A stretch of DNA of 64,000 nt. Source: Microbacterium halotolerans (GTDB lineage: Bacteria; Actinomycetota; Actinomycetes; Actinomycetales; Microbacteriaceae). The DNA lies in the NCBI RefSeq assembly GCF_003569805.1, contig NZ_KZ984051.1, forward strand, positions 368,760 to 432,759. The letters run 5' to 3'. Within the stretch, counting starts at the first letter, position 1. Every line of letters starts with the position of its first letter. Shown here one piece after another: positions 7,699-16,698 of the stretch. The position numbers were made by a program, and so were the translations under genes. The notes beneath the pieces were generated by a model. It was not told the origin of the DNA. It ran no database searches and saw nothing but the letters and a program-made list of their open reading frames with translations.

Positions 7699-8958
7699 CT
7701 ATCCGCCGATCGGGCAGATCGCGTCGTCGGTGATCTGCTTGTCGTACCCCTCCGCCGACCAGGGCAGGCCGATCTCCGGCTGTTCGAATCCGTCGGCGGC
7801 GGGAGCACGCGAGGCGATCGCTGCGATCTGACGCCCCACCTTCGCCGCCGCGGAGTCGCTGCGGGAGTTGTTCAGCACGACCGCGACGGTCAGGCCCGAT
7901 GACGGATCGGCCCACACGCTCGTGGCGTAGCCGAGCGTCGCCCCTTCCTGGCCGATGAGCGGACCCGCCTGATAGACACCGCCGCCGTACTGATACCAAC
8001 TGGCACCGTCCGAGTAGACCGGGAGCGCGTGGTCGAAACGACCCTCGTCGTCCTCCGCGGCACCGAGCGCGAGGAGCTGTCCGTACCGTCCGAGGTCCTC
8101 GATCGTCGAGACCACCCCTGAGTCGGTGTAGCCGACGCTGCTCGACGCCTTCGAGAACTCCGTCGGAGCCGTGCAGCCGTTCTCGGCGTCTTCGGTGCTC
8201 GACCGGTACCCGGGAAGATAGTTCGTGCCGGGCGTCGCGGCCGTCGGGGACGGCAGGAAGGTGCTGCCGAGACCGTACGGCTCAGTCACGTACTCGTCGA
8301 GCAGATCTGCAGGCGCCTCGCCCGTCGCGTGGCGCAGCGCCTCGCCGAGCAGCAGGTAGCCGGCATCGGAATCGCGGAACTTCGCGCCCGGCGTTCCGCC
8401 AGCCGCGATGAGGCCCCGGGCGGCGAGCTCGCGCGGGTCCCACTCCCGCTCCGGCGTGCGCACCCAGTTGATCAGCACCTTCGCCTCGGAGCTGCCGATC
8501 CCGCTCGTGCTGTCGCACAGCTGCTGCAGGGTGATGTCCTCGGAACCCGCCAGGTTCTGCACGTACTGGGTGACCGAATCGGTGACCTCCAGCTGCCCGT
8601 CCGCCGCGAGGCCGTACAGCACGTCGCACGTCATCGCGCGGGTGACGTCGCCGATCCGGAAGGTCATGTCGGCGGTGACGTCTTCGCCGCCCTCGATCGC
8701 GGTCGACCCGAGGCCTGCGACGTACTCGCCGCCCCACGGCGCCCACACGCCGACGATCCCTCCGGTCGCGCCCGACGCCTGCATCGCCTTGGTGACGGCG
8801 GCATCGATCTGCTCGGTCATCTCCGCCGGAAGCTCGGCCGATGCCTGCTCCGGCAGCTCGACGACGTCCGCGCCACCGCTGCAACCGGTGAGGACCGCCC
8901 CGAACGCGACGATGGCCGCGATGGCGGCCGCGCCGCGCCGTGTCGTTCTGCCTCGCAT
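7699..8958 (-). CDS. Beta-lactamase/class C PBP-fold lipoprotein with degenerate catalytic motifs
   Basis: The 419-residue product has a lipobox (AAIVAFGAVLTGC), so it is an exported lipoprotein. The domain aligns with the serine beta-lactamase-like family (Pfam Beta-lactamase, COG1680 type) by its motif spacing. However, the catalytic SxxK appears as FRIGDVTRAM (Ser to Asp, Lys to Arg), the YSN motif as FRDSDAGYLLLG, and the HxG-type motif as GQEGATLGY (His to Gln). The SGVVSTIEDLGRYGQLL segment is conserved. It is therefore probably a pseudoenzyme that binds peptidoglycan or a partner. The start is the ATG after GGGAG that gives the lipoprotein signal. It lies upstream of the cohesin operon on the same strand. 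Confidence 0.82.
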   Translation of the reverse strand: MRGRTTRRGAAAIAAIVAFGAVLTGCSGGADVVELPEQASAELPAEMTEQIDAAVTKAMQASGATGGIVGVWAPWGGEYVAGLGSTAIEGGEDVTADMTFRIGDVTRAMTCDVLYGLAADGQLEVTDSVTQYVQNLAGSEDITLQQLCDSTSGIGSSEAKVLINWVRTPEREWDPRELAARGLIAAGGTPGAKFRDSDAGYLLLGEALRHATGEAPADLLDEYVTEPYGLGSTFLPSPTAATPGTNYLPGYRSSTEDAENGCTAPTEFSKASSSVGYTDSGVVSTIEDLGRYGQLLALGAAEDDEGRFDHALPVYSDGASWYQYGGGVYQAGPLIGQEGATLGYATSVWADPSSGLTVAVVLNNSRSDSAAAKVGRQIAAIASRAPAADGFEQPEIGLPWSAEGYDKQITDDAICPIGG

Positions 8959-9039
8959 CTCACTCCCTGTGCTGGAAACCCCAACGAGTCTATGCGGTCG
9001 CCCCTGAGCCGCCTGGGAGCGCACCCGACGCGCTCCGCG

Positions 9040-10410
9040 TCATCCGCTCACCCTCATCCGGTCGCCCTGCGTCTCCCACACCGCGCGCATGAATCGGCGC
9101 ACGTCCTCGTCGACCCGGATGTCGCTCGGCCGGAGCGGCCGAGACAGATGCAGCCCGTCGAGCGAGGTCAGCCGCGACAGCGCCACGTAGGTCTGACCAG
9201 GCGCGAACGCGCCGGAGCCGAGATCGACGACGGCCCTGTCGTACGTCTTCCCCTGTGATTTGTGGATCGTCACGGCCCAGGCCAGCCGCAGCGGGAACTG
9301 CGTGAACTCGGCGACGACGTCGCGGCTGATCTTGCGCGTGTGCTGGTCGTACGCGTATCGGTACTTCTCCCACACCACTGGCTCGACGTCGAACTCCTCG
9401 CCGTCGACCTCGACCCGCACGGTGTCGCCGACGATCTTCGTGACCGTGCCGATCGTGCCGTTCACATAGCGCGGAGGCTCCCCGCCCGAACCGGCGTCGT
9501 TGCGCAGGAACATCACCTGGGCGCCGACTTTCAGCTTGAGCTTCTCGTCGGCCGGATACTGATCCCCTCGGCCGAAGTCGCCCGAGACGTCGGCTCTCGC
9601 GATCTGTTCGCGGCCGGGCAGCTGGGTGAGGTGGCGGGAGTTGATCGCGTTCACCCTGTCGTTGCGCGTGGCGAGGGTGATCACCGGGTCGCGGGGGTCG
9701 TCCGGCGGCGTGCGGGCGCCTGCGCTGTTGAGGGCGTCGGCTATCTCCTTCGTGACGCGACCGTAGCGCACGGCGTTGAGCATCGTCTTGAAGCCGTCGT
9801 CCGACTGCCTGTGGATGTGCGTGAGCTCCCTGATGTGCAGGTCGGCGCCGTGGCGTCCGACCTCGAGCACGCCGTCCTGCGCGGCGTGGCCCGCCCACAC
9901 GTGCGCGTCGAAGAACCAGAACGAGCGGTAGTGGTCGTTGATGTAACGCGCTTCGTCGCCCCGGGGCGGCACAGGCGCGAGCTGGTACGGGTCGCCGAAC
10001 ATGATCACCTGCACGCCGCCGAACGGCTCGGCACGACGGGCGCGCGCCTGCCGCAGCGCACGGTCGATGCCGTCCATCAGATCGGCGTTGACCATCGACA
10101 CCTCGTCGATCACCAGAGTGTCGATCGCGTTCAGGATCTTCCGCGTCGTGCCGTTCTGTTCGAGATCGGTGTCGGCGATCAGCCCGACCGGCAGACGGAA
10201 GAGCGAGTGGATCGTCTGGCCCTCGACGTTGAGCGCGGCGACGCCGGTCGGCGCGCAGACCGCGATCTGCTTGCCGGTGTTCGCGGTCAGGTGACGCAGC
10301 AGCGTCGACTTTCCCGTTCCGGCGCGACCCGTGATGAAGACGTGCTCCCGAGTGTCCTCGATCAGCCGGAACAGGCTCTCCTGCTCCGCGGACAGAGCGG
10401 GCGCGGTCAT
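9040..10410 (-). CDS. Pif1/RecD-like superfamily 1 DNA helicase
   Basis: The 456-residue cytoplasmic ATPase carries Walker A FITGRAGTGKSTLLRHL, Walker B LVIDEVSMVNADLMD, the motif III region VQVIMFGDPYQLAPVPP, and C-terminal helicase motifs AWAVTIHKSQGKTYDRAVVD and GQTYVALSRLTSLDGL. These identify the PIF1-like group rather than UvrD. It probably unwinds DNA 5' to 3' in replication or repair; the specific role is unknown. It is monocistronic, with no partner gene nearby. Confidence 0.9.
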   Translation of the reverse strand: MTAPALSAEQESLFRLIEDTREHVFITGRAGTGKSTLLRHLTANTGKQIAVCAPTGVAALNVEGQTIHSLFRLPVGLIADTDLEQNGTTRKILNAIDTLVIDEVSMVNADLMDGIDRALRQARARRAEPFGGVQVIMFGDPYQLAPVPPRGDEARYINDHYRSFWFFDAHVWAGHAAQDGVLEVGRHGADLHIRELTHIHRQSDDGFKTMLNAVRYGRVTKEIADALNSAGARTPPDDPRDPVITLATRNDRVNAINSRHLTQLPGREQIARADVSGDFGRGDQYPADEKLKLKVGAQVMFLRNDAGSGGEPPRYVNGTIGTVTKIVGDTVRVEVDGEEFDVEPVVWEKYRYAYDQHTRKISRDVVAEFTQFPLRLAWAVTIHKSQGKTYDRAVVDLGSGAFAPGQTYVALSRLTSLDGLHLSRPLRPSDIRVDEDVRRFMRAVWETQGDRMRVSG

Positions 10411-10504
10411 CCCTCCATGCTAGGGCGTCCCTCGGGCACCCTCACCGCACCTCACGTTTCGGCATCCTCCGGACGTCCCCAGGCGATATGGAAAACGCCG
10501 TCCC

Positions 10505-10510
10505 TAGACT
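10505..10510 (+). promoter_or_regulatory. -10 element of a leaderless promoter
   Basis: TAGACT ends exactly 7 nt before the ATG at 10518. Transcription would then start at or next to the start codon, explaining the lack of a Shine-Dalgarno. The same geometry recurs at 32687 (TAGCCT) and 57996 (CAGGGT). Confidence 0.5.
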
Positions 10511-10517
10511 GGTCGGC

Positions 10518-11606
10518 ATGCATCAGGCCGACGTCTCCTCGTCCCGCGTCGGCGAGCCCCGCCGCTCGCGTGCGCTCGAGGTCGTCGGGTTCATCGTGGT
10601 CGGTGCGCTGCTGGTCGGGGCCATCGGGGCGGCTCTTGCATCGCTGTACCGCCAGTACTGGGGTCCGAGCGCGTTCGCCGAGCGATATGTGCACCTGATC
10701 GCCGACGGGCGCGCGGCTGACGCGCTCACCGTCAGCGGTGTCGGCGTCGACAGCGAGGAGCTCAAGTCGGCGGGGCTGCCGGGCTTCGCCCACGACGCCC
10801 TGCTGCGCTCCTCCACGGTTTCGAACGACGTCACCGGCATCCGGTCCGTGTCGGAGCTCGCTGCCGACGACGGCGTCGTCGACGTGACGCTCGAGTACCG
10901 GATGAACGGCGAGACCCATGAGACGACGTTCCGCGTGGCGCAGACCGGATGGAGCGGCCTCGTCCCGACATGGCAGTTCGCCGAGAGCCCCCTCGCCGTC
11001 ATCGATGTCGACGTGCACGGGTCGTGGCGCTTCCAGGTGAACGGATTCGAGCTCGACAAGAGGCAGGTGTCGCCGGCCGGCCTCGAGGCGGAGCCCGACG
11101 ACTCGATCGCGATGCTCGCGTTCGCACCCGGTGCGTACGACGTCGCCGTCGACACCGCGACCACAGAGGCGGACGCCGTGCACGTCGCCGTGACGGAGCC
11201 GCTGACCGCCACGAAGGCGGCAGTCGATGCCGCGCCGTCCGACGAGTTCCAGGACGTCATCGACGAGAAGGCCGAGTCGTGGCTGAGCGAGGAGTGCGGC
11301 TCGCGGAACGTGCTCCTGCCCGAGGACTGCCCGTACGGATACCGGCTCGACAATCTCATCGCTCCTGGCACGCAGCCGGAATGGACGATCGTCGAGTATC
11401 CCGAGATCGACCTCGTGCCGGACGGCCCGTGGTGGAGCATCCGACCCGCCGACGGCATCGCGCACATCGAGGTCGATGTGCAGTCGTACGTCGACGGCTC
11501 GATCAGCCACGTCTCCGAAGACGTCCCCTTCCAGATCGACGGCACGGTCGATCTGCTGGAAGACGGGTCAGCCCGGATCCAGATCGGCGCCCCGCTGCTC
11601 AGGTAG
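10518..11606 (+). CDS. Hypothetical single-pass membrane protein, extracytoplasmic C-terminal domains
   Basis: The family was not recognised. The 362-residue product has a short basic N-terminus, one transmembrane segment (VVGFIVVGALLVGAIGAALA, about residues 22-41) and a large outside portion with two cysteine-containing stretches (SEECGSRNV, PEDCPYGY) that could form a disulfide. The beta-rich organisation resembles DUF-type exported proteins of Microbacteriaceae. The ATG at 10518 is preferred over one at 10488 because a -10 hexamer sits 7 nt before it. It converges on the CopD-CtaG gene, with a repeat element between them. Confidence 0.75.
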   Translation: MHQADVSSSRVGEPRRSRALEVVGFIVVGALLVGAIGAALASLYRQYWGPSAFAERYVHLIADGRAADALTVSGVGVDSEELKSAGLPGFAHDALLRSSTVSNDVTGIRSVSELAADDGVVDVTLEYRMNGETHETTFRVAQTGWSGLVPTWQFAESPLAVIDVDVHGSWRFQVNGFELDKRQVSPAGLEAEPDDSIAMLAFAPGAYDVAVDTATTEADAVHVAVTEPLTATKAAVDAAPSDEFQDVIDEKAESWLSEECGSRNVLLPEDCPYGYRLDNLIAPGTQPEWTIVEYPEIDLVPDGPWWSIRPADGIAHIEVDVQSYVDGSISHVSEDVPFQIDGTVDLLEDGSARIQIGAPLLR

Positions 11607-11635
11607 GCTCCCCGTCGCGAGCGGGCGGCTTCCGT

Positions 11636-11700
11636 CCGAGCGTGCTGCTTGTGTGCGTGCAGAACCGGCACGCTCGGCGCAGAGGGACACCTTCGGCACG
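11636..11700. repeat. Dispersed intergenic palindromic repeat, copy A
   Basis: Arms CCGAGCGTGC (11636-11645) and GCACGCTCGG (11668-11677) are perfect complements around the core GCTTGTGTGCGTGC. A degenerate third arm AGAGGGACACC follows. The same arrangement occurs in copies B-E elsewhere. It lies between convergent genes and can serve as a bidirectional terminator. Confidence 0.7.
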
Positions 11701-11717
11701 GTGCGCGTCGCGGCGGC

Positions 11718-13700
11718 CTACCGGCCCTCACGTTCGGCATCGCGCTTCGCGATCGCCTCGAGCCTCGCGTTGTAGGCGGCGAGCTCCGCCTCACCAGTGC
11801 GGTCGGCGTGGCGGTCGGATCGGCGCTGCTGCTTCTCGTCGCTGCGGCTCCACTGGATGGCGACCACGATCGCCGTGATCACCGTCGGGATCTCTCCGAT
11901 CGACCACGCGATGCCGCCGCCTGTGTACTGGTCCTCCATCGGTGTCGCACCCCAGGTGCGCCCCATCGCGCCGAACCACTCCGCCACCATCAGGCCGGAC
12001 TGGCTCATGATCGCGATGCCGAAGAAGGCGTGCATCGCCATCGTCACGATCAGCGTCACGAGCCGCCCCGCATGCGGCATCCGGTACGGGATCGGGTCGA
12101 TGCCCGTCAGCGACATCACGAACAGGTAGCCGGAGACGAGGAAGTGCACGACCATCCACTCATGGCCGAGATGGTCGTACAGCGCCCAGCGGAACAGGTC
12201 GGTGAAGTAGAACAGCCAGAGCGAGCCCACGAAGATGCCTGCGGCGACCAGCGGATGCGTGAGCACCTTGGCGACCGGGTTGTGCACGACCCAGAGGATC
12301 CACTCCCGGCCGCCGCGCGTGCCGTCATCGCGCTTGCGGATCGCGCGGGCGGCGAGCGTGACGGGGGCTCCCGGCACGAGCAGCAGCGGAATCGCCATCG
12401 CCAGCAGCATGTGCAGCATCATGTGCGCGCTGAACAGGTAGTGCCCGTAGGCGTTCAGCGCGCCGCTGGTGACCCAGATCAGCAGCAGCATGCCGATCAC
12501 CCACAGCACCGTGCGGTAGATCGGCCACGCATCACCCCGACGGCGCAGACGCAGCACGCCGGCGAGATAGAAGGCGATGCCCAGCACACCGACGACGAGC
12601 CAGAGCGGGTCGATCTCCCATTCGGTCAGGAGCCGGATGGGCGTGAGCTCCGGCGGCAGGGCGGCCTCAGTCAGGAACTCCGCCGGGGTCTCCAGCGCCG
12701 GCGGCTGCTCGTTGAGCGGCGGCACGGAGCGGGCCAGCGCCGCGGCGGCACCGGATGCGACCCCCATCAGCGCGAGCTCGAGCGTCACCATGATCCAGAA
12801 CGCACCGTTGCGCTGGGTGGCGATGAGCTTGGCACGGTACCAGGCGCCGAGCGCGCCCATCAGCAGCAGAGCGACGATCTTCACCAGCAGGATGAAGCCG
12901 TAGGTGGTGGTGAACAGCTGCTCGATGCGCGAGATCGATGCGAACGAGCGCAGGATGCCCGAGAACACCACCAGCAGGAACGCGATCAGCGCGAGTGACG
13001 AGTAGCGCTCGAGCACCGGTCGGACGCGGTCGACGCGGCTGTCCGCAGCCAGCCACGGCCGCACGATCACGACCAGGAACAGCCCACCGACCCACACGGC
13101 CGCGCCGACGATGTGAATGGCCAGCGCCGTCACGACGATGTTGTGGTCGGCGAGATCACCAGAGTGGCCCTGCGTCGCCATCGGGATCAGTGCGACTGCG
13201 GCGACGCCTGCGGTGATCAGCGTCGGAACCCAGCCGCGCACCGCGAACGCGAGCACGGTGAGTCCCGCGCCGAGGATCGTCGTGATCATCCAGGCCCTGC
13301 CGAGTTCGAGCTCGACGAGATAACGGCCGAACTGCGCCCCGAACTCCTGCCCGGCGCTGATCTGCGGCGTGAATGTGTCGAGGAAGGTCAGGAAGGTGAC
13401 GGCGCCGGATGCGACGGTGAACACGGCGGCGCCGATCGACGCGGTATCGAGCGCGACGTCCCATTCGCGCTCACCCTGCCGCAGGGCGAACAGCGCCAGC
13501 ACGAGAGAGCCCAGCATCACGGCGGCCGAGAGATTCACTCCGAGCTTCGCCAGCGGCAGGCTCCACCTCACGACTGGCCCCGCGTCCGCGAGCTCCGTGG
13601 CGTCGGTCGCGCCGCCGAACACCAGCGCCCACACGGCTACGGCAAGGGCCGAGACGATGAGAAGTGCCGGCCCGACGGCCCGCAGCACGCGCGGATTCAC
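11718..13700 (-). CDS. Fused CopD-family copper protein and CtaG-family cytochrome c oxidase assembly protein
   Basis: The 660-residue polytopic membrane protein has about 13-15 hydrophobic segments. The N-terminal half matches CopD copper-transport proteins (IHIVGAAVWVGGLFLVVIV with its conserved His, then LERYSSLALIAFLLVVFSG). The C-terminal half matches the caa3-type CtaG family (SAHMMLHMLLAMAIPLLLV, LTHPLVAAGIFVGSLWLFYF, HEWMVVHFLVSGYLF). The fusion is common in Actinobacteria. It probably delivers copper to cytochrome oxidase at the membrane. The charged cytoplasmic tail ends EAIAKRDAEREGR. It is a single-gene unit on the minus strand. Confidence 0.92.
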   Translation of the reverse strand: MNPRVLRAVGPALLIVSALAVAVWALVFGGATDATELADAGPVVRWSLPLAKLGVNLSAAVMLGSLVLALFALRQGEREWDVALDTASIGAAVFTVASGAVTFLTFLDTFTPQISAGQEFGAQFGRYLVELELGRAWMITTILGAGLTVLAFAVRGWVPTLITAGVAAVALIPMATQGHSGDLADHNIVVTALAIHIVGAAVWVGGLFLVVIVRPWLAADSRVDRVRPVLERYSSLALIAFLLVVFSGILRSFASISRIEQLFTTTYGFILLVKIVALLLMGALGAWYRAKLIATQRNGAFWIMVTLELALMGVASGAAAALARSVPPLNEQPPALETPAEFLTEAALPPELTPIRLLTEWEIDPLWLVVGVLGIAFYLAGVLRLRRRGDAWPIYRTVLWVIGMLLLIWVTSGALNAYGHYLFSAHMMLHMLLAMAIPLLLVPGAPVTLAARAIRKRDDGTRGGREWILWVVHNPVAKVLTHPLVAAGIFVGSLWLFYFTDLFRWALYDHLGHEWMVVHFLVSGYLFVMSLTGIDPIPYRMPHAGRLVTLIVTMAMHAFFGIAIMSQSGLMVAEWFGAMGRTWGATPMEDQYTGGGIAWSIGEIPTVITAIVVAIQWSRSDEKQQRRSDRHADRTGEAELAAYNARLEAIAKRDAEREGR

Positions 13701-13883
13701 TCGACCAGCCTAGGCACCCGCACCTGCAAGCCGTCCGAACCGCAGCATCCGACGCACGTCGACGGTTCAGGTGCCCCGAATCGCGCGTCCCACGCCGCGC
13801 AACCGCAGTTCCGGGTACCGGAGCAGCCGGATGGCCGCAGGTGGCGCAGAACGGCACACCGGAAGGAGCGTGTCGGCCGCGCA

Positions 13884-13923
13884 CAGCGGCGCCCCGCAGG
13901 CCGAAGCCTGCGGGGCGCCGCTG
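13884..13923 (-). terminator. Strong hairpin terminator of the HU gene
   Basis: A perfect 18-bp stem (CAGCGGCGCCCCGCAGGC and its complement) with a CGAA tetraloop lies 12 nt past the HU stop. No U tract follows. Confidence 0.85.
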
Positions 13924-13935
13924 AAAGGAAGCCTG

Positions 13936-14223
13936 TTACTTGACGGCAGCCTTGAGCTTCGAGCCGGCGGTCACCTTGACGCGCTTGCCCGCCGGGATCT
14001 TGATCTCGGCGCCGGTCTGCGGGTTGCGACCCGTGCGAGCGGCCGTGTCGACCTGCTCGAAGGCGATCCAACCGGGGATCGAGACCTTCGCACCCTTGGC
14101 GACGGACTCCGAAACCGTGGTGAAGAAGGCGTCGAGCACGCCCGAAACCGCAGCCTGGCTCTGGCCGGTCGCGCTGGCGATGCTCGCAACGAGCTCGGTC
14201 TTGTTGATGGACTTGTCGGCCAT
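13936..14223 (-). CDS. HU-family DNA-binding protein
   Basis: The 95-residue nucleoid protein has the expected HU length. It contains NKTELVASIASATG at the N-terminus, the beta-arm core KVSIPGWIAFEQVDTAARTG, the conserved GRNPQTGAEIKIPAGK motif and a short Lys/Ala end. It lacks the long lysine-rich tail of mycobacterial HupB. The ATG follows a GGAGG Shine-Dalgarno. It dimerises, bends DNA and organises the chromosome. It is monocistronic with its own terminator. Confidence 0.96.
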   Translation of the reverse strand: MADKSINKTELVASIASATGQSQAAVSGVLDAFFTTVSESVAKGAKVSIPGWIAFEQVDTAARTGRNPQTGAEIKIPAGKRVKVTAGSKLKAAVK

Positions 14224-14323
14224 GTCATCCTCCAGCGGCTCTCGGCGCCGCAGATGTGGTGGTTCGAGCCGAGGGCGATTGCCCCCGGTTGGTCTTTGGG
14301 ACCGGTTTGACAGTACCAACGCA

Positions 14324-14339
14324 CCGCGGAATTCCGCGG
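14324..14339. promoter_or_regulatory. 16-bp perfect palindrome between the MFS gene and HU
   Basis: CCGCGGAATTCCGCGG is self-complementary. It lies about 100 nt upstream of HU, near a possible minus-strand promoter region. It could be an operator for HU. A simple terminator is less likely, because the MFS gene reads away from it. Confidence 0.35.
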
Positions 14340-14385
14340 ATTTTCGCTCGTTTTGGCCGTTTTCCCGTGGCGTGTCGCGCCTCGG

Positions 14386-14409
14386 TGTGACGATTGTGAC
14401 GATTGTGAC
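14386..14409. repeat. Short tandem repeat TGTGACGAT, 2.7 units
   Basis: Two full 9-bp units and a partial third (TGTGAC) abut the 3' end of the MFS transporter gene. It may be a local duplication or a multi-site binding element. Nothing else supports a function. Confidence 0.5.
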
Positions 14410-14413
14410 CGCT

Positions 14414-15760
14414 TCAGCTGGCCTCGTCGGGCTCCGGAATGCGGCGCAGGAAGACCACCGCGACGGCACCGACGACGAGCATGATCGCCGCACTCGAGTA
14501 GAGCATGACCAGCGTCCAGCCCGAATCGAGCATCGCGCCGCCCATGATCGGGGCGAGGATGGCGCCGACTCGACCGACGGCGAGGGCGGCGCCGACACCG
14601 GTGCCCCTGGCGGATGTCGAGTAGCGGGTGGGGGCGACCGAGTACATACCGGCGATGCAGCCGTTCACCAGCAGACCGACGAGCACGCCGAGCACCATCG
14701 CGATCGTCAGCAGCGCCGTCGACAGCACGAACACGATGATCGTGGCGGCCGAGATCAGCAGGAACGCCAGCAGCAGCTTCTCGCGCTCGACGCGGGCGGC
14801 GATGATTCCGTAGAGCACGGATCCGATCGTGCCGCCGATCGCCAGCGCCATCCCGATGTAGACGCCCTGCTCCTGGGTCATGCCCGCCTCGGTCATCAGA
14901 CGGGGCGTCCAGGAGTTGACGAAGTAGAACCCGAACATGACGGTGAAGAACGCCACCCACAGCAGCACGGTGGCCACGATCACCTTGCGGCTGAACAGCT
15001 CGGACAGGCCGGACTTCCCGACAGACGGGGCGGACTCGTCGACCTGCTGCGCGAGCGTCGCCCGTGCCGGGTCGTATCCGACGCGCGCGGCGATGCGACC
15101 CAGCGCCCTGTCCGCGTACTTCGGCCGACGGGTGACGAGGAACTGCACCGACTCCGGAGTGATGAGCGCGAGGGCGATCACGATCAGCACGCTGACGCTG
15201 GCGCCGACGAAGAAGACCGCCCGCCAGCCGAACTCGGCCTGCAGCCCGTTGGCGGCGAGGCCGCCGAGGAAGGCGCCGACGCCGTAGCCGGCCGAGTACA
15301 CGCCGATCGCAAGGCCGCGCCAGCGTGCGGACGAGTACTCGGACGTGATCACCGTGATGCTCGCGAGAATGCCGCCGACGCCGAGGCCGGTGAGCACGCG
15401 CCATACGCCGAGCTGCACGACGTCCTGGGACGACGCTGCGAGGAACATCCCGATCGTCGACAGCGCGGCCGATCCGACGACCGTCCAGCGCCTGCCCAGA
15501 ACGTCGGCGAGCCTGCCGATGACGACCGCTCCGATGGCCATGCCGACCAGCGTCGCACTGATGACGGTGCCGAGCACCGACCCGGAGAGGCCGAATTCGT
15601 TCTCGACGTTGAGCGACACGAACGACATCGCGGCGACGTCGAAGCCGTCGTTGGCGTTGAGGAGCACGGCGCAGGCGACGATGGCCCACTGGTAGACGGA
15701 CATCGGCGAATGCTCGAGATGAGAGCGCAGGTCGCGTGCGAAGGCTGTGGCGGTTGTCAT
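14414..15760 (-). CDS. MFS transporter, aromatic acid:H+ symporter-like
   Basis: The 448-residue protein has 12 predicted transmembrane helices. The AAHS-type signature is seen in NANDGFDVAAMSFV (Asp in TM1), IGRLADVLGRRWTVVGSA (loop 2-3 motif), LTGLGVGGILASITVITSEY and NSWTPRLMTEAG. These point to import of an aromatic or other organic acid by proton symport; the substrate is not determinable. It stands alone, with no catabolic gene beside it. Upstream is a near-consensus promoter with a palindromic operator between -35 and -10, so expression is probably inducible. Confidence 0.85.
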   Translation of the reverse strand: MTTATAFARDLRSHLEHSPMSVYQWAIVACAVLLNANDGFDVAAMSFVSLNVENEFGLSGSVLGTVISATLVGMAIGAVVIGRLADVLGRRWTVVGSAALSTIGMFLAASSQDVVQLGVWRVLTGLGVGGILASITVITSEYSSARWRGLAIGVYSAGYGVGAFLGGLAANGLQAEFGWRAVFFVGASVSVLIVIALALITPESVQFLVTRRPKYADRALGRIAARVGYDPARATLAQQVDESAPSVGKSGLSELFSRKVIVATVLLWVAFFTVMFGFYFVNSWTPRLMTEAGMTQEQGVYIGMALAIGGTIGSVLYGIIAARVEREKLLLAFLLISAATIIVFVLSTALLTIAMVLGVLVGLLVNGCIAGMYSVAPTRYSTSARGTGVGAALAVGRVGAILAPIMGGAMLDSGWTLVMLYSSAAIMLVVGAVAVVFLRRIPEPDEAS

Positions 15761-15821
15761 GGGGGGCGAAGCCCTTCGTCGGGTGATCGGTCCGGAAGCT
15801 TCAATGCGTTCCCGGATCAGG

Positions 15822-15850
15822 ATATACCTACACAGGTAGAGCTATGTCAA
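15822..15850 (-). promoter_or_regulatory. Promoter with internal operator for the MFS gene
   Basis: On the minus strand, TTGACA (15845-15850), 17 nt, GTATAT (15822-15827) form a strong promoter. The palindrome TACCT-N4-AGGTA (15825-15838) lies within it, overlapping the -10. This is the classic position for repression. No regulator gene is adjacent. Confidence 0.65.
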
Positions 15851-15872
15851 TAGGTAAGCGCGAGACAGCAGA

Positions 15873-15910
15873 AAGGACCCGAGCACCGGCTGATCCGGGC
15901 TCGGGTCCTT
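15873..15910 (-). terminator. Hairpin terminator of the rpmB-rpmG-rpsN operon
   Basis: A 12-bp perfect stem (AAGGACCCGAGC / GCTCGGGTCCTT) encloses a 14-nt loop that can itself pair CCGG with CCGG. It starts 34 nt after the rpsN stop. Confidence 0.8.
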
Positions 15911-15944
15911 GACGTCGGCTCGTGCTGAGCCTACGACTGAGTGC

Positions 15945-16250
15945 TTACCAGCTCGACTTGGTCACGCCGGGCAGCTCGCCGCGGTGCGCCATACCACGGA
16001 AGCGCACACGCGAGATGCCGAACTTCGTCAGCACACCGCGCGGGCGGCCGTCGATGACGTCGCGCGAGCGCACGCGCACCGGCGAAGCGTCGCGGGGAAG
16101 CTTCTGCAGGCCGACGCGGGCGGCCTCTCGCTCGTCGTCGCTCGCAGTCGGGTCGACGAGAGTCTTCTTCAGCTGAGCCCGCTTCTCGGCGTAGCGAGCC
16201 ACGATCTCTGCGCGCTGCTTGTTGCGCGCGATTTTGCTCTTCTTGGCCAT
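15945..16250 (-). CDS. rpsN: 30S ribosomal protein S14, zinc-free long form
   Basis: The 101-residue protein begins [17 protein letters not shown] and ends with [19 protein letters not shown], typical of S14. No cysteine is present, so it is the long C-minus form without the CxxC zinc ribbon. It binds 16S rRNA in the small-subunit head. It is third in rpmB-rpmG-rpsN, 2 nt after rpmG. Confidence 0.97.
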   Translation of the reverse strand: MAKKSKIARNKQRAEIVARYAEKRAQLKKTLVDPTASDDEREAARVGLQKLPRDASPVRVRSRDVIDGRPRGVLTKFGISRVRFRGMAHRGELPGVTKSSW

Positions 16251-16252
16251 GA

Positions 16253-16422
<170 letters not shown>

Positions 16423-16423
<1 letters not shown>

Positions 16424-16659
16424 CAGAGCTTCACACCCTTCGCGATCAGGTCCTTCACGACCGAGTCGATGCCGCGGACGTCAATCACCTTGATGCCCTT
16501 GGCGGAGACATTCAGCGTGACCTTGCGGCCCAGCGACGGAACAAAGTACGTCTTCTTCTGCACATTCGGGTCGAAGCGGCGCTTCGTCTTCCGCTGCGAA
16601 TGCGAGACGTTGTGACCGAAGCCTGGAACGGCGCCGGTCACCTGGCACACAGCTGCCAT
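16423..16659 (-). CDS. rpmB: 50S ribosomal protein L28, zinc-free form
   Basis: The 78-residue product begins [20 protein letters not shown] and includes [18 protein letters not shown], the L28 family pattern. There is only one cysteine, so no zinc ribbon. The ATG follows AAGGAGAG. It is first gene of the three-gene ribosomal operon. A TGAAAA-type Zur box, common before such C-minus operons in other actinobacteria, was looked for upstream and not seen. Confidence 0.97.
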
Positions 16660-16678
16660 GGTTCTCTCCTTCAGTACC

Positions 16679-16698
16679 GTGGCTCCGGACGGAGCCAC
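16679..16698 (-). promoter_or_regulatory. Leader hairpin before rpmB
   Basis: GTGGCTCC, a GGAC loop and GGAGCCAC form a perfect 8-bp stem about 20 nt before the rpmB start. It could take part in autogenous or translational control of the ribosomal operon. Confidence 0.4.
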
